Part shown: positions 41,300 through 49,394 of the stretch, piece after piece
How the letters are laid out: every line of letters starts with the position of its first letter
Numbering within the stretch: the stretch's first letter is position 1
From: an uncultured Acetatifactor sp.
GTDB taxonomy: Bacteria > Bacillota > Clostridia > Lachnospirales > Lachnospiraceae
Assembly: GCA_947624245.1 (NCBI GenBank)
Contig: CANQJL010000017.1
Location: forward strand, 1-52,089
Reading direction: 5' to 3'
DNA: 52,089 nucleotides
Translations under genes and position numbers: made by a program
The notes under the pieces: generated by a model
Told to the model about the DNA's origin: nothing
What the model saw: the letters and a program-made list of their open reading frames with translations, nothing else
The model's database searches: none

Positions 41300-41978
41300 A
41301 ATAACTTTCCTCCACTCTGTTCATGATTTTTCTCAGACCAAGGACGCTGATCAGGACCGCTCCGCCTACAAGGACCGCCAGTACGAAATACGGTGTCAGC
41401 ACAGCAAGGGCGGCCACCGAGAACAGCACCAGACACCCCAGGCCCGCCATTCCGGTATTGAAGTGTAAACTGCCGAAGTGGCGTGTAATCAGCTTTATGC
41501 CCGCCGCCGCAACGTATTCGTCCAGAATCATGATCACCAGAAAAACGATCTTCGTCCCGTTCCCCGTCCGAAGCAGCTCTTTGAAATCACCGCCTGCAAG
41601 AGCCCCTGCCGCCGCGCCAAGGCAAAGCGCCGCCGCGCACTCTGCGAGCATACGCAGCATGTCGCACCGCAGTGCATTCCTTATCACGCCGCGCCCTTTC
41701 ACGGACGTCTGGAGATATTTGAGACCGACGCCGCCCTTCAGGGCGATTCCGCCAAAGACCCAGTTATCCATGACGACCTCCGCCTGCATCATGACCCCTG
41801 CTGCCAGACTCAAGCCTATCATCAGCCCCCAGTCAGCGAAATTGCCGAATATCCCTGTGTTCATGAGAATCCCCCACAGCGCCTGTATCGCCGCTGTTGC
41901 CAAGGGTGCCAGCAGAAAGAGCACCACTCTGCTGCCTGTACCGGTAAAGACCAGATAACTTTTTATCCATTTCCCCAT
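41289..41978 (-). CDS. Membrane protein, ABC-2-like permease
   Basis: 229 residues with six or so membrane helices (LATAAIQALWGIL, LMIGLSLAAGVM, ALCLGAAAGAL and others) and a short basic C-terminus. The layout GntR-ATPase-membrane-membrane matches the Ytr-type operons of Firmicutes, where small permease pairs serve an ATPase that responds to cell-wall antibiotics. There is no close sequence match I can name. Confidence 0.75.
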   Translation of the reverse strand: MGKWIKSYLVFTGTGSRVVLFLLAPLATAAIQALWGILMNTGIFGNFADWGLMIGLSLAAGVMMQAEVVMDNWVFGGIALKGGVGLKYLQTSVKGRGVIRNALRCDMLRMLAECAAALCLGAAAGALAGGDFKELLRTGNGTKIVFLVIMILDEYVAAAGIKLITRHFGSLHFNTGMAGLGCLVLFSVAALAVLTPYFVLAVLVGGAVLISVLGLRKIMNRVEESYYDR

Positions 41979-41995
41979 CTTGCGCCGCGCCTCCG

Positions 41996-42886
41996 TTATC
42001 CCACATTTTTCAAGGCGGTATGCTTTTTCATGATAGCTACGCTGATCTGCGACAGGGTGGGCGTCTCCAGCCGGATATCCATTCCCGCCAGATCGTTCAG
42101 CCTATCCGCCAGACAGATTCCCTCAAAGCCGTAGCTGCTGCAGGAAATGCTGTAGAGGATACGCCGCGCCATCTCCGTATCGGCCAGCTCTCCCTTCACA
42201 GACACATATTTTTCCTTCAGCTCTTCCACGAACCCCTGCTCCACCACGGCGCCCTGCTCCATAATGATGCAGTAATCCGTGACATTCTCCATGTCGGCTA
42301 TATTGTGCGTGGAAAAGAATACGCTGCGCTCACCGTTTCCCTCGTCCAGATACTCGCGGATCATCTGGCAGAGCCTGTCGCGCATCAGCGGATCAAGGGG
42401 CGACGCCGGCTCATCCATCAAAAGGCACTGCGTCTGCCTGGACAGCACCGCCGCCAGCTCCAGCTTCATTTTGTTGCCGTCCGAAAGTTTGGATATCTCC
42501 TTCTTTTCCCCTGTGGCGACGATACCCAGATCCCCGCAGAGCCGGTCAAATTTCTCTCTGTTGAAGGTATCGAACAAAAGGCCGCTCACCTCCGCCACCT
42601 GCCTTATCCCCCAATGGGGCAGAAAATACAGGCCCGGTCCCATATAGCCAAGGCGTTCCTTCACCTTGTCCACATCCTTCTCCCTCTCATCGAAATACTG
42701 AATATTCCCGCTGAAATTCAATCGGATACCGGACAGGATATTCAACAGCGTCGTCTTGCCCGCACCGTTCTCTCCGATCAGCGCCGTAGCAAATCCCTTG
42801 GGAATATGCAGCTTTGGAACGTTCAGTTCAAAGCTCTTGAATTTCTTTCTGATTCCTTCCCCGTAAATCACATCTGTAAATTCCAT
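41996..42886 (-). CDS. ABC transporter ATP-binding protein (YtrB-like)
   Basis: 296 residues. Walker A LIGENGAGKTTLLN, Q loop, signature LSDGNKMKLELAA (a variant of LSGGQ), Walker B CLLMDEPASPLD, and the switch His in STHNIADM. The C-terminal 80 residues form an extra domain. It starts 2 bp after the GntR gene, with the ribosome site inside that gene's end. It powers the two membrane proteins that follow. Confidence 0.93.
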   Translation of the reverse strand: MEFTDVIYGEGIRKKFKSFELNVPKLHIPKGFATALIGENGAGKTTLLNILSGIRLNFSGNIQYFDEREKDVDKVKERLGYMGPGLYFLPHWGIRQVAEVSGLLFDTFNREKFDRLCGDLGIVATGEKKEISKLSDGNKMKLELAAVLSRQTQCLLMDEPASPLDPLMRDRLCQMIREYLDEGNGERSVFFSTHNIADMENVTDYCIIMEQGAVVEQGFVEELKEKYVSVKGELADTEMARRILYSISCSSYGFEGICLADRLNDLAGMDIRLETPTLSQISVAIMKKHTALKNVG

Positions 42887-42887
42887 C

Positions 42888-43262
42888 TCAAACCTCCTGA
42901 CATTGTAGCAAAGTATGAAGCATCTCCTGAAGCTCCTGATCGGTCAGCCCCGCGACCTTTGCCGCCTGTATGGCCTCCGCCAGGTTCCTCTCCACCTTCC
43001 GCAGGTGTTGTTCCCTGAGCATCTGGCTGTCCTGGGCATTGACGTAAAAGCCTTTTCCCTGAACGCCTGTCACAAGCCCCTCAGCCTCCAGCTGCTCATA
43101 AGCCTTCATCGTAGTGATCACACTGATCTTCAAGTCTCTGGCCAGACTTCTGATGGAGGGAAGATACTCTCCTTGTTCCATTTTCCCCGCCAGAATATCC
43201 TCCTTGAACTGTCCGGCGATCTGCAGATAGATAGGGACTCCCGTGTTCTGTAGTATCTTCAC
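42888..43262 (-). CDS. GntR-family regulator, YtrA subfamily
   Basis: 124 residues, GTG start with GAGGAGG upstream. The winged helix covers residues 10-75 (VPIYLQIAGQFKEDILAGKM and YLPSIRSLARDLKISVITTM), and the short C-terminal helical tail marks the YtrA subfamily, which lacks a large ligand domain. These repress their own operon and are released by cell-wall-active antibiotics. First gene of the operon; promoter at 43293-43321. Confidence 0.9.
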   Translation of the reverse strand: MKILQNTGVPIYLQIAGQFKEDILAGKMEQGEYLPSIRSLARDLKISVITTMKAYEQLEAEGLVTGVQGKGFYVNAQDSQMLREQHLRKVERNLAEAIQAAKVAGLTDQELQEMLHTLLQCQEV

Positions 43263-43292
43263 AGCTATATCCTCCTCACTGTTTATATGTTA

Positions 43293-43321
43293 TATATACA
43301 CTATAATCAGATTTGTGTCAA
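43293..43321 (-). promoter_or_regulatory. Promoter of the GntR-ABC operon
   Basis: On the minus strand a consensus TTGACA (43316-43321), a 17-bp spacer ending AGTG, and TATATA (43293-43298). The AT-rich partial palindrome around the -10 (GTGTATATATAACATA) is where a YtrA-type repressor could bind. Confidence 0.65.
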
Positions 43322-43478
43322 TAACTTTTTTTATTCATTTTGGAATAAATTCGTTTCCGTGTCCTAAAAATAGTAGTTCGTGTAATAGTTTTAATTGGTA
43401 TGCCGGCCCGCCATGCGAATGATGACAGGAAATATCTTTATGACATTCTGGCAATAAAAAAAGAAATAAAAAAAGCTA

Positions 43479-43532
43479 TTGACAAATCCGTCTACACATT
43501 GTAGACTCTATATTAGACTACACTGTGTAGAC
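43479..43532 (+). promoter_or_regulatory. blaI promoter with two BlaI-type operators
   Basis: TTGACA (43479-43484), a 17-bp spacer, TAGACT (43502-43507). Operator 1 is the perfect palindrome GTCTACA-CAT-TGTAGAC at 43490-43506, overlapping spacer and -10. Operator 2, CTACAC-T-GTGTAG, is at 43518-43530. Both carry the TACA/TGTA arms read by BlaI/MecI repressors. AGGAGG precedes the start codon. Confidence 0.85.
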
Positions 43533-43545
43533 GGGAGGATTACTT

Positions 43546-43905
43546 ATGGCAGAAATTCAGTTGGGGGCTGTGGAGGCTCGCTTTGCGGACATCATTTGGG
43601 AAAGGGAGCCAGTGACATCTGCCGAACTTATAAAGCTGGCTTCGGAAAAACTCACCTGGAAGCGGACAACAACGCACACGGTACTGCGTCGGCTTTGCGA
43701 CAAGGGGCTGTTTCAGAACAACAACGGCGTGGTGACTTCTCTCTTGTCCCGGCAGGAGTTCTATGCCCTTCACAGCAAGAAGTATGTAGATGAGACCTTT
43801 GCGGGTTCACTTCCGGCTTTTCTTGCCGCGTTTACCAGCGAGAAGAAGCTGACAGCCGAGGAAATTACCGAAATTCGTGAACTGATTGACAAGGCAGGGG
43901 AATAA
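43546..43905 (+). CDS. BlaI/MecI-family transcriptional repressor
   Basis: 119 residues. Winged helix (about 1-75, with VEARFADIIWEREPVTSAEL and KRTTTHTVLRRLCDKGLF) and a C-terminal dimerisation helix (EEITEIRELIDKAGE). BlaI-type repressors are cut by their BlaR1 partner. The stop lies 1 bp before the blaR1 start. Two TACA/TGTA palindromes sit on its promoter, so autorepression is expected. Confidence 0.94.
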   Translation: MAEIQLGAVEARFADIIWEREPVTSAELIKLASEKLTWKRTTTHTVLRRLCDKGLFQNNNGVVTSLLSRQEFYALHSKKYVDETFAGSLPAFLAAFTSEKKLTAEEITEIRELIDKAGE

Positions 43906-43906
43906 C

Positions 43907-45751
43907 ATGGTCGATGCATTCGTGAAAATTCTGAACATGAGCATTACCGCAAGCTGGTTGATTTTAGCGGTAGTGCTATTTCGGTTCATACTGATAAAGG
44001 CACCAAAATGGATCGCCGTTCTTTTGTGGGGGATTGTCGCTTTGCGGCTGGTGGTTCCCTTCTCCTTCGAGAGCGCGTTGAGCCTGATTCCCAGTGCCGA
44101 AGTCTTCAACGCCCATAATATCCAATATGAAACACCCACTATCAGCAGCGGTATCCCCTCCATTAATAATGCAGTCAACCCCGCTCTGAGCCAAACATTT
44201 GCACCCAGCTCTGTCGGCAGCATTAACCCGCTTTATACTTGGACATTTGTTCTGTCAATAATCTGGCTCATCGGCATAGCCGTTATGTTGTTATATGCTC
44301 TAATCAGTTATGTACAGGTACATCGGAGTGTTGCGGAAAGAGTACCCTATGAACAAAACATCTTTCTATGCGATTATGTAAAATCTCCATTTATTCTGGG
44401 ATTGATTCGACCCAGAATCTATCTGCCATCTAACATGGACGCATCGTCCATGGAGCCGGTAATTTCCCACGAAAAGGCACATTTGGCAAGGCATGACCAC
44501 TGGTGGAAACCGCTGGGCTTTCTGATTTTGGCGGTTCACTGGTTCAACCCTCTGTGCTGGGCGGCTTATGTGCTGTTGTGTCGGGACATTGAACTGGCCT
44601 GCGACGAAAAGGTCATCCGGCAGATGGATATGGACGGGAAAAAGCAATATTCCTTCGCTCTGCTGGAGTGCAGCTCCGGGCGACGGCCGGTCACAATTTG
44701 CCCGCTGGCCTTTGGAGAAGTCGGCGTAAAAGAAAGGGTGAATAAGGTATTGAATTACAAAAAACCGGCGTTTTGGATAATTGTCGCAGCTGTTGCCGCC
44801 TGCGCTGTAGTGACGGTGTGTTTCGCGACGAATCCGGTAACATCAGATCTTGTAACAGCAGAAAACTACGCTAAACGTCCAACTCTGCAAATTGACGGCG
44901 CTGTCTATGTCGATCCATATATGCCGGTATCCATGCTGCCCTACGGCTACCGCTTCGCTGGGAGGCTGACCGAAGAACAGGCAAACAATACAGGACTTGA
45001 GGGCGTCGAGTATTTCGTTAATCCGTCCCATACAAAAGATTTTTATACATATCAGGAGTGCGGAACGCCCATTGACCTCAACACAGTGGACAGCACGCAG
45101 CGTCAGTGGGCATATGTCCGCTGGATACCGGTGGGAAATGATGACGTGGGACGAAAGCTGACCCTTGACGATGTGCTTATGCTGTCGCAGAAGAAAGACG
45201 CGCTGACTTGGTCGGACTTTGAACTGTATTCAGGGCAGGAGATCGGTTTTGGTCTTTATATCATGCAGTATGAGATTGATGAACTCTTTGAGGTTCTGGT
45301 CGGTGGTGTCGGCAGCGCCCCGAACGACAAGCCCATGTATATCTACCTGACGGTCAACAATGAGGCAGAGGACTTCATCGATATCCGAACAGAGGATGTA
45401 TCCGGATTCATCGAAGCGCACAGAAACGATAGCCCAACCGATAAGAACTATCATGACCTGAGTTCAGACGGAGCGCTTGAAGTCTCAGTGGACGTTATCG
45501 GCAAGGAGAACCTCATTTTGAATCAATCTTTGCGAACGAACAGTGAGGAAATTAAAATTACCAACAACAGCGCCGTTAAAGCTGTGATATACTTGTTGTA
45601 CGCTGACAATAATTCTGATAAGCCTATCCGGCAGTTGTCTTGTGACAGTACGGATACAATAACATTCACAGGCTTGGATTCCCGTTTCAGATATCAAATC
45701 GGTGTAAGCGCCGATACGTCAACCCGGCTTAATTTGACGATAACTGAGTAA
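43907..45751 (+). CDS. BlaR1-like M56 membrane metalloprotease with atypical sensor domain
   Basis: 614 residues, ATG at 43907 one base after the blaI stop. Membrane helices near 12-30, 38-52 and 112-135, the M56 zinc site HEKAH (188-192) with downstream Glu in DIELACDEKVI, and a helix at about 293-312. The outer C-terminal 300 residues are not the penicillin-binding domain of classical BlaR1 (no SxxK, SxN or KTG set seen); they begin LVTAENYAKRPTLQIDGAVY and are beta-rich. The protease probably cleaves BlaI when this domain meets its ligand, which may be a cell-wall compound other than a beta-lactam. Confidence 0.9.
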   Translation: MVDAFVKILNMSITASWLILAVVLFRFILIKAPKWIAVLLWGIVALRLVVPFSFESALSLIPSAEVFNAHNIQYETPTISSGIPSINNAVNPALSQTFAPSSVGSINPLYTWTFVLSIIWLIGIAVMLLYALISYVQVHRSVAERVPYEQNIFLCDYVKSPFILGLIRPRIYLPSNMDASSMEPVISHEKAHLARHDHWWKPLGFLILAVHWFNPLCWAAYVLLCRDIELACDEKVIRQMDMDGKKQYSFALLECSSGRRPVTICPLAFGEVGVKERVNKVLNYKKPAFWIIVAAVAACAVVTVCFATNPVTSDLVTAENYAKRPTLQIDGAVYVDPYMPVSMLPYGYRFAGRLTEEQANNTGLEGVEYFVNPSHTKDFYTYQECGTPIDLNTVDSTQRQWAYVRWIPVGNDDVGRKLTLDDVLMLSQKKDALTWSDFELYSGQEIGFGLYIMQYEIDELFEVLVGGVGSAPNDKPMYIYLTVNNEAEDFIDIRTEDVSGFIEAHRNDSPTDKNYHDLSSDGALEVSVDVIGKENLILNQSLRTNSEEIKITNNSAVKAVIYLLYADNNSDKPIRQLSCDSTDTITFTGLDSRFRYQIGVSADTSTRLNLTITE

Positions 45752-45799
45752 GAAATTTAAATCCGTTTCATTTCTTTCCATATCCATGCCGACACAAAT

Positions 45800-45923
45800 T
45801 TACTGCCCCGCAATTTCCGCCGGACACACTGCTGCGCCGTTTTCGCTCAGCTTGCCGAGCAGCTCATAGAGGATTCCGTAGAGAGTCTGTGCTTTCTCCG
45901 GTTCCAGTTTGAGCAAAGGCGTT
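45800..45923 (-). pseudogene. Truncated copy of an ohrR-like gene
   Basis: 45825-45907 matches 47806-47888 of the intact ohrR-like gene almost base for base. At 45908 the match jumps to 48030-48044, so about 140 bp are missing from the middle. Its own C-terminus differs (CPAEIAGQ and a stop), so it comes from a related allele. It borders the AbiE genes. Confidence 0.75.
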
Positions 45924-45951
45924 GTATCTATATGCGCATCACTTTATGTAA

Positions 45952-46950
45952 TTAAAGTTCATTCATCTGCTGCTCTAACATCTCGATGCCGTACATAACA
46001 GAATCAAAAGACGGGATATCGCCGTATAACATATCCTTCATTGCATTATAATCTGCGGCCAGCGCATTCAGCCGATACCCCGGCGGAGTCAACTTTATAG
46101 TGCTGGGAACAGCCTCGGCATATTGGGCCCATGCTCTCGGATAGAATTTCATTTTGAAATCCACTACCTTTTTCAACAGATCAAGCCTGGCAAAAGCAAT
46201 GTCCTTTACGGGCGTCTGTGCTATGCGGTACAAGTCATAATAATGTCTGGAATACCGGCTTGGCATTGCCAGATGTTCCGGCCGGTTGGCCTCATGGTGA
46301 AGGATCGTTGCCTTTTCCCAAAACGTCCGCTCCGGTGCCACAGTCAGAACCGGTGTAGACGGCTGACTAAAAACAGCCGGATATTGCTCGGCGGCATAGG
46401 GCGTGATTTCTGCGGTCGCAGCCGGCGTCCATGCGGCCAGTGCGCCAATCTCCAAACGGATCACCTGCAGCGTGGCCGGATTCGTGAACAGCTTGGGATA
46501 AGCAAAAATAACGGTCTGCTTTTCTTCTTCATCCATGTGAATGTCGGCTTCGCGGCCGATTGCTTCGGATAACCCCTCTTTGATGGCGGGGCAGAAGGTT
46601 GCCGCCAGAAAGACCTCCGCACGGGCATTGGCCTCTCTATTGAAAGCGTTCTGCTTCGTGTTAGAGCGTTTCGCCCAAGGCTCGTCTTTGCCATACCCTA
46701 AAACCCGCCAGTCCAAAATCAGGTCAATGTCCTCAGAAAACCGGCTAATCAGATGGAAGGCTTTTGAGAGGCTGGTGCCGCCCTTAAATGTAATTGCCTC
46801 TTTCCAGGGCGAACGGCAGAACAGGTAATCCAGAGTAAAACACACCCAAAAATCCTTTTCCACAATGGCATCATTCATACCCATCTTATCAGCCGTATTC
46901 CTAAACAACTCCAATCGGTCATTATCAGGAAGTTTCGCTGTATTCCTCAT
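45952..46950 (-). CDS. abiEii: AbiEii-family nucleotidyltransferase toxin
   Basis: 332 residues from the ATG at 46950, which overlaps the antitoxin stop (ATGA). Nucleotidyltransferase motifs: GGTSLSK (57-63) and SEDIDL with Asp74 and Asp76 as metal ligands; then a helical C-terminal domain with HHEANRPEHL and SRYSRHYYDLYRIA. AbiEii toxins add nucleotides to target RNAs and cause growth arrest, giving abortive phage defence (the related MenT toxins modify tRNA). Second gene of a type IV pair. Confidence 0.93.
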   Translation of the reverse strand: MRNTAKLPDNDRLELFRNTADKMGMNDAIVEKDFWVCFTLDYLFCRSPWKEAITFKGGTSLSKAFHLISRFSEDIDLILDWRVLGYGKDEPWAKRSNTKQNAFNREANARAEVFLAATFCPAIKEGLSEAIGREADIHMDEEEKQTVIFAYPKLFTNPATLQVIRLEIGALAAWTPAATAEITPYAAEQYPAVFSQPSTPVLTVAPERTFWEKATILHHEANRPEHLAMPSRYSRHYYDLYRIAQTPVKDIAFARLDLLKKVVDFKMKFYPRAWAQYAEAVPSTIKLTPPGYRLNALAADYNAMKDMLYGDIPSFDSVMYGIEMLEQQMNEL

Positions 46951-47564
46951 TTTCTTTTTACACCTCCGCAAATCTGGCGTATTGTATCATAGACCCAGTC
47001 CGTGCTTTCTGCCGCTTCAATCAGCATGGCAGCTTTATCCTCCTCACTTAACCGTGAACGGAGAACCCTGATTGTCCTGGAAGTGACATTTTCTTTTCCC
47101 AAGGTTTTCAATGCCTGAATGACAAGAATCGTCATGTAGGAAAGCCCTGTGATTTCCTTGTTGGTTCGGTGTTTGAACTCCAGCTTCGTGTTATTCCATC
47201 TATACGTCTTATAGGGTCCGTCACTGATATAGGACCACACCACCGTGACCTGTGTGGACAATCCCAACAGGTTCAAAGCAGTATTCCCGCAAGGAGCTAT
47301 TGTCCAGTGATAGCTTCGTGCCAATGCTTTTGCGACAGCATCAGGATCCGCCGCAACGTATTCATTCAGAAGTCTGCTGAATTTGGGTTTTTCAAAGATC
47401 CCATTCAGGATCCGCCGCAGACTTCCATTCTGGACGAGCCGATATAAAGCAGAACGCACGGTGTTGGCATTCGCGATATCCGCAAAATCGGAAGCGATAA
47501 AAATATGTCCATCTTCCGCAGTTGAAACCCGTTCCTGGATCTCCTGCATATATCCTTTCTCCAT
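46947..47564 (-). CDS. abiEi: AbiEi-family antitoxin/repressor
   Basis: 205 residues from the ATG at 47564, with AGGAGGTG upstream. An N-terminal winged helix (NANTVRSALYRLVQNGSLRRI) with a longer C-terminal domain (ALNLLGLSTQVTVVWSYISD, GLSYMTILVIQALKTLG). AbiEi proteins repress their own promoter and neutralise AbiEii without binding it directly. The promoter at 47591-47619 has its -10 inside a 30-bp inverted repeat, and a second copy lies 160 bp upstream. Confidence 0.9.
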   Translation of the reverse strand: MEKGYMQEIQERVSTAEDGHIFIASDFADIANANTVRSALYRLVQNGSLRRILNGIFEKPKFSRLLNEYVAADPDAVAKALARSYHWTIAPCGNTALNLLGLSTQVTVVWSYISDGPYKTYRWNNTKLEFKHRTNKEITGLSYMTILVIQALKTLGKENVTSRTIRVLRSRLSEEDKAAMLIEAAESTDWVYDTIRQICGGVKRK

Positions 47565-47580
47565 TGTCTGGCACCTCCTT

Positions 47581-47619
47581 TGCAACGAATATTATATATT
47601 ATTCGTTGCATTTTTTCAA
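47581..47619 (-). promoter_or_regulatory. abiE promoter and inverted-repeat operator 1
   Basis: On the minus strand TTGAAA (47614-47619), a 17-bp spacer and TATAAT (47591-47596). The -10 lies inside a 30-bp inverted repeat with perfect 10-bp arms TGCAACGAAT/ATTCGTTGCA (47581-47590, 47601-47610). The arm ends next to the abiEi ribosome site. Confidence 0.85.
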
Positions 47620-47675
47620 GTCCTCCGGAAAATATCGTTTCGGTTATTTCCTTAACATTTTCACTGATAAAATTA

Positions 47676-47705
47676 TGTCCCGAATTCTATAGGGAATTCG
47701 GGACA
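47676..47705 (-). terminator. 12-bp hairpin after the ohrR-like gene
   Basis: Perfect 12-bp arms TGTCCCGAATTC (47676-47687) and GAATTCGGGACA (47694-47705) with a 6-nt loop. On the minus strand it is followed by TAATTTTAT. Likely terminator of the gpx-ohrR operon before the abiE promoter. Confidence 0.75.
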
Positions 47706-47740
47706 ATTCGCATACCTCACCAAAAACAAGACCTTACATT

Positions 47741-47770
47741 TGCAACAAAATTTATATATTTTTCGTTGCA
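47741..47770 (-). promoter_or_regulatory. Inverted-repeat operator 2 of abiE
   Basis: TGCAACAAAA, tttatatatt, TTTCGTTGCA: the same 30-bp architecture as 47581-47610 with a few changes, abutting the ohrR-like stop codon. It lacks a good -35, so it is likely a second binding site and not a promoter. Confidence 0.7.
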
Positions 47771-47771
47771 T

Positions 47772-48257
47772 TTACTTCCGGAAGAGAGATGATATCTCCG
47801 CCTGGCACACTGCTGCACCGTTTTCGCCCAGCTTGCCGAGCAGCTCATAGAGGATTCCGTAGAGAGTCTGTGCTTTCTCCGGTTCCAGATCCACACAGGC
47901 GGCGAGGCGCTGCGGCACAGAGAGCGCCTTTTCGCGCAGGGCAGTTCCCGCGTCGGTTATGGAAACGATCAAATCCCGTTCATCTTCTGTCGAGCGGCGC
48001 CGCGCCACATACCCCTTTTCCTCCAACCGTTTGAGCAAAGGCGTCAGAGTGCTGGAATCGAGATACAGGTATTTGCCGACCTCCTTCACCCGCAGCTCCT
48101 TATGCTCCCACATCACCATCATCGTGATGTACTGCGTGTAGGTCAGATCCAGTTCATCGAGATACGGTTTGTACGCCTTCACGATCTCTTTTGCACAGGC
48201 ATAAAGAGGAAAACATATTTGATTTTCGAGTTTTAGTGGGTCAAATGGAACCGCCAT
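47772..48257 (-). CDS. MarR-family regulator, OhrR-like organic peroxide sensor
   Basis: 161 residues. The start LENQICFPLYACAKEIVKAY carries Cys15, at the place of the peroxide-sensing Cys of OhrR, with a second Cys at 21. The winged helix follows (VKEVGKYLYLDSSTLTPLLK, EKGYVARRRSTEDERDL). OhrR represses peroxide-detoxifying genes and is released when the Cys is oxidised. It is downstream of gpx and a flavodoxin gene in the same direction, which supports this role. Part of its 3' end is duplicated at 45800-45923. Confidence 0.9.
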   Translation of the reverse strand: MAVPFDPLKLENQICFPLYACAKEIVKAYKPYLDELDLTYTQYITMMVMWEHKELRVKEVGKYLYLDSSTLTPLLKRLEEKGYVARRRSTEDERDLIVSITDAGTALREKALSVPQRLAACVDLEPEKAQTLYGILYELLGKLGENGAAVCQAEISSLFRK

Positions 48258-48272
48258 GATTTCTGCTTCTCC

Positions 48273-48680
48273 TCACGATATGATTCCCCTTGCAAAATCA
48301 GCGGCTGCCTTTTGGTCGGCCTCATTCGGTCTGCCCTTATGAAGCATTGCAAAGGCGCCCCTGCAGGAAAATTCCTCCTGCGCAACAGGGATTTTCTTCT
48401 CCGCAAGCAGCGTTTCCACATACTTGCGGGTGGATTTTACGGCGGCGGACGTGCTGAAATTTACAACTTTTCCCACAGACACATGAATACCGCCGATGAA
48501 TTTTTTTACTTCGTCATCTACATCGAAAGCATACGGGGCGCTGCCGAGGAACAGAATGTCCACATCTTCGGTCAGCGGCTCCGACACCGTTTTCGCTTCC
48601 ACACCGACGGCTTTCGCAATCGCCTCCGCAATCTTCTTTGTGTTGCCGCCTCTTGAATAGTACCGTACTGCAAGTTTCAT
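48273..48680 (-). CDS. Flavodoxin-like protein
   Basis: 135 residues from the ATG at 48680, with GGAGG upstream. The N-terminal FMN phosphate loop is YSRGGNTKKIAEAIAKA (S/T-x-x-G-N-T type), followed by LFLGSAPYAFDVDDEVKKF. It carries electrons via FMN in the cytosol. Between gpx and the OhrR-like gene, so probably part of the same oxidative-stress operon; it might serve repair or reduction of oxidised partners. Confidence 0.88.
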   Translation of the reverse strand: MKLAVRYYSRGGNTKKIAEAIAKAVGVEAKTVSEPLTEDVDILFLGSAPYAFDVDDEVKKFIGGIHVSVGKVVNFSTSAAVKSTRKYVETLLAEKKIPVAQEEFSCRGAFAMLHKGRPNEADQKAAADFARGIIS

Positions 48681-48749
48681 GTCAAGTTTACCTCCATTAT
48701 TAAGATGCCTGCTGTTCGGCTTCATATGCCGCGCGGACTGCGCGGAACA

Positions 48750-49289
48750 TTACAGCACCTCCTCCACCTTTGCCTTTACCTTGTCAAGGGATTCGGTGGG
48801 CTCAAAGCGCGCGGCGATCTCACCGTTGCGGTCAATCAGGAATTTGGTAAAGTTCCATTTGATTTTGCCGTTGCTTTTATAGTCGCTGTCCATCTTCTTC
48901 ACGACCGGCTTAAGAATCAGTCCCATGGGGCCGGAAAATCCGGCAAATGTGGTATTCTCTGTCAGATATTTGTAGAGCGGGATCGCGTTTTCACCGTTGA
49001 CATCGATCTTGGCGAACTGCGGAAAGGTGATACCATACCGTCCTGTGCAGAAGCTATGAATCTCCTCGTCGCTGCCCGGAGCCTGCTCCCCGAACTGGTT
49101 GCAGGGGAAATCGAGGATCTCCAGCCCGTCCTTCTGATGGAGCTCGTACAGGTCCTGAAGCTCCTCATACTGCGGCGTAAATCCGCACCCTGTCGCCGTG
49201 TTCACAATGAGAAGAACCTTCCCTTTGTAGTCGGAAAGCGCCACCTCGCTTCCGTCCTGCGCTTTGATTTTGAAATCGTAGATGCTCAT
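48750..49289 (-). CDS. Glutathione peroxidase family protein
   Basis: 179 residues from the ATG at 49289 (MSIYDFKIKAQDGSEVALSD), with GGAGG upstream; a long upstream frame lacks a start signal. Motifs: NTATGCGFTPQY with peroxidatic Cys35, FPCNQFGEQAPGS and WNFTKFLIDRNG. Clostridial members use Cys instead of Sec and usually take electrons from thioredoxin rather than glutathione. It reduces hydroperoxides in the cytosol. First gene of the operon; promoter is near-consensus. Confidence 0.95.
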   Translation of the reverse strand: MSIYDFKIKAQDGSEVALSDYKGKVLLIVNTATGCGFTPQYEELQDLYELHQKDGLEILDFPCNQFGEQAPGSDEEIHSFCTGRYGITFPQFAKIDVNGENAIPLYKYLTENTTFAGFSGPMGLILKPVVKKMDSDYKSNGKIKWNFTKFLIDRNGEIAARFEPTESLDKVKAKVEEVL

Positions 49290-49319
49290 ATCCTTTCCTC
49301 CGTTCATTTTTGCAATATT

Positions 49320-49387
49320 CAATTTAGCAAGATTTAATCTCGTGCTATTGATATGGCTATTATAATCCCTTGATTTTGAGATGTCAA
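49320..49387 (-). promoter_or_regulatory. gpx operon promoter with downstream imperfect inverted repeat
   Basis: On the minus strand TTGACA (49382-49387), a 17-bp spacer and TATAAT (49359-49364), both perfect consensus. Just downstream, 49320-49350 is an imperfect palindrome (CAATTTAGCAAGATT / AATCTCGTGCTATTG), placed as an operator for the OhrR-like regulator. 49414-49545 holds a small hairpin (GGGACAT/ATGTCCC, 49428-49451) and no gene. Confidence 0.7.
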
Positions 49388-49394
49388 GACTGCA

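Noticed and set aside
43400..43504. A 34-codon plus-strand frame (MPARHANDDRKYLYDILAIK...)
   Set aside because: It reads plausibly but has no ribosome site, and its 3' third is the blaI promoter and operator, so it is probably chance.
43546..45751. Beta-lactam resistance operon
   Set aside because: There is no beta-lactamase or mecA-like gene, and the sensor part of the BlaR1-like protein lacks penicillin-binding motifs.
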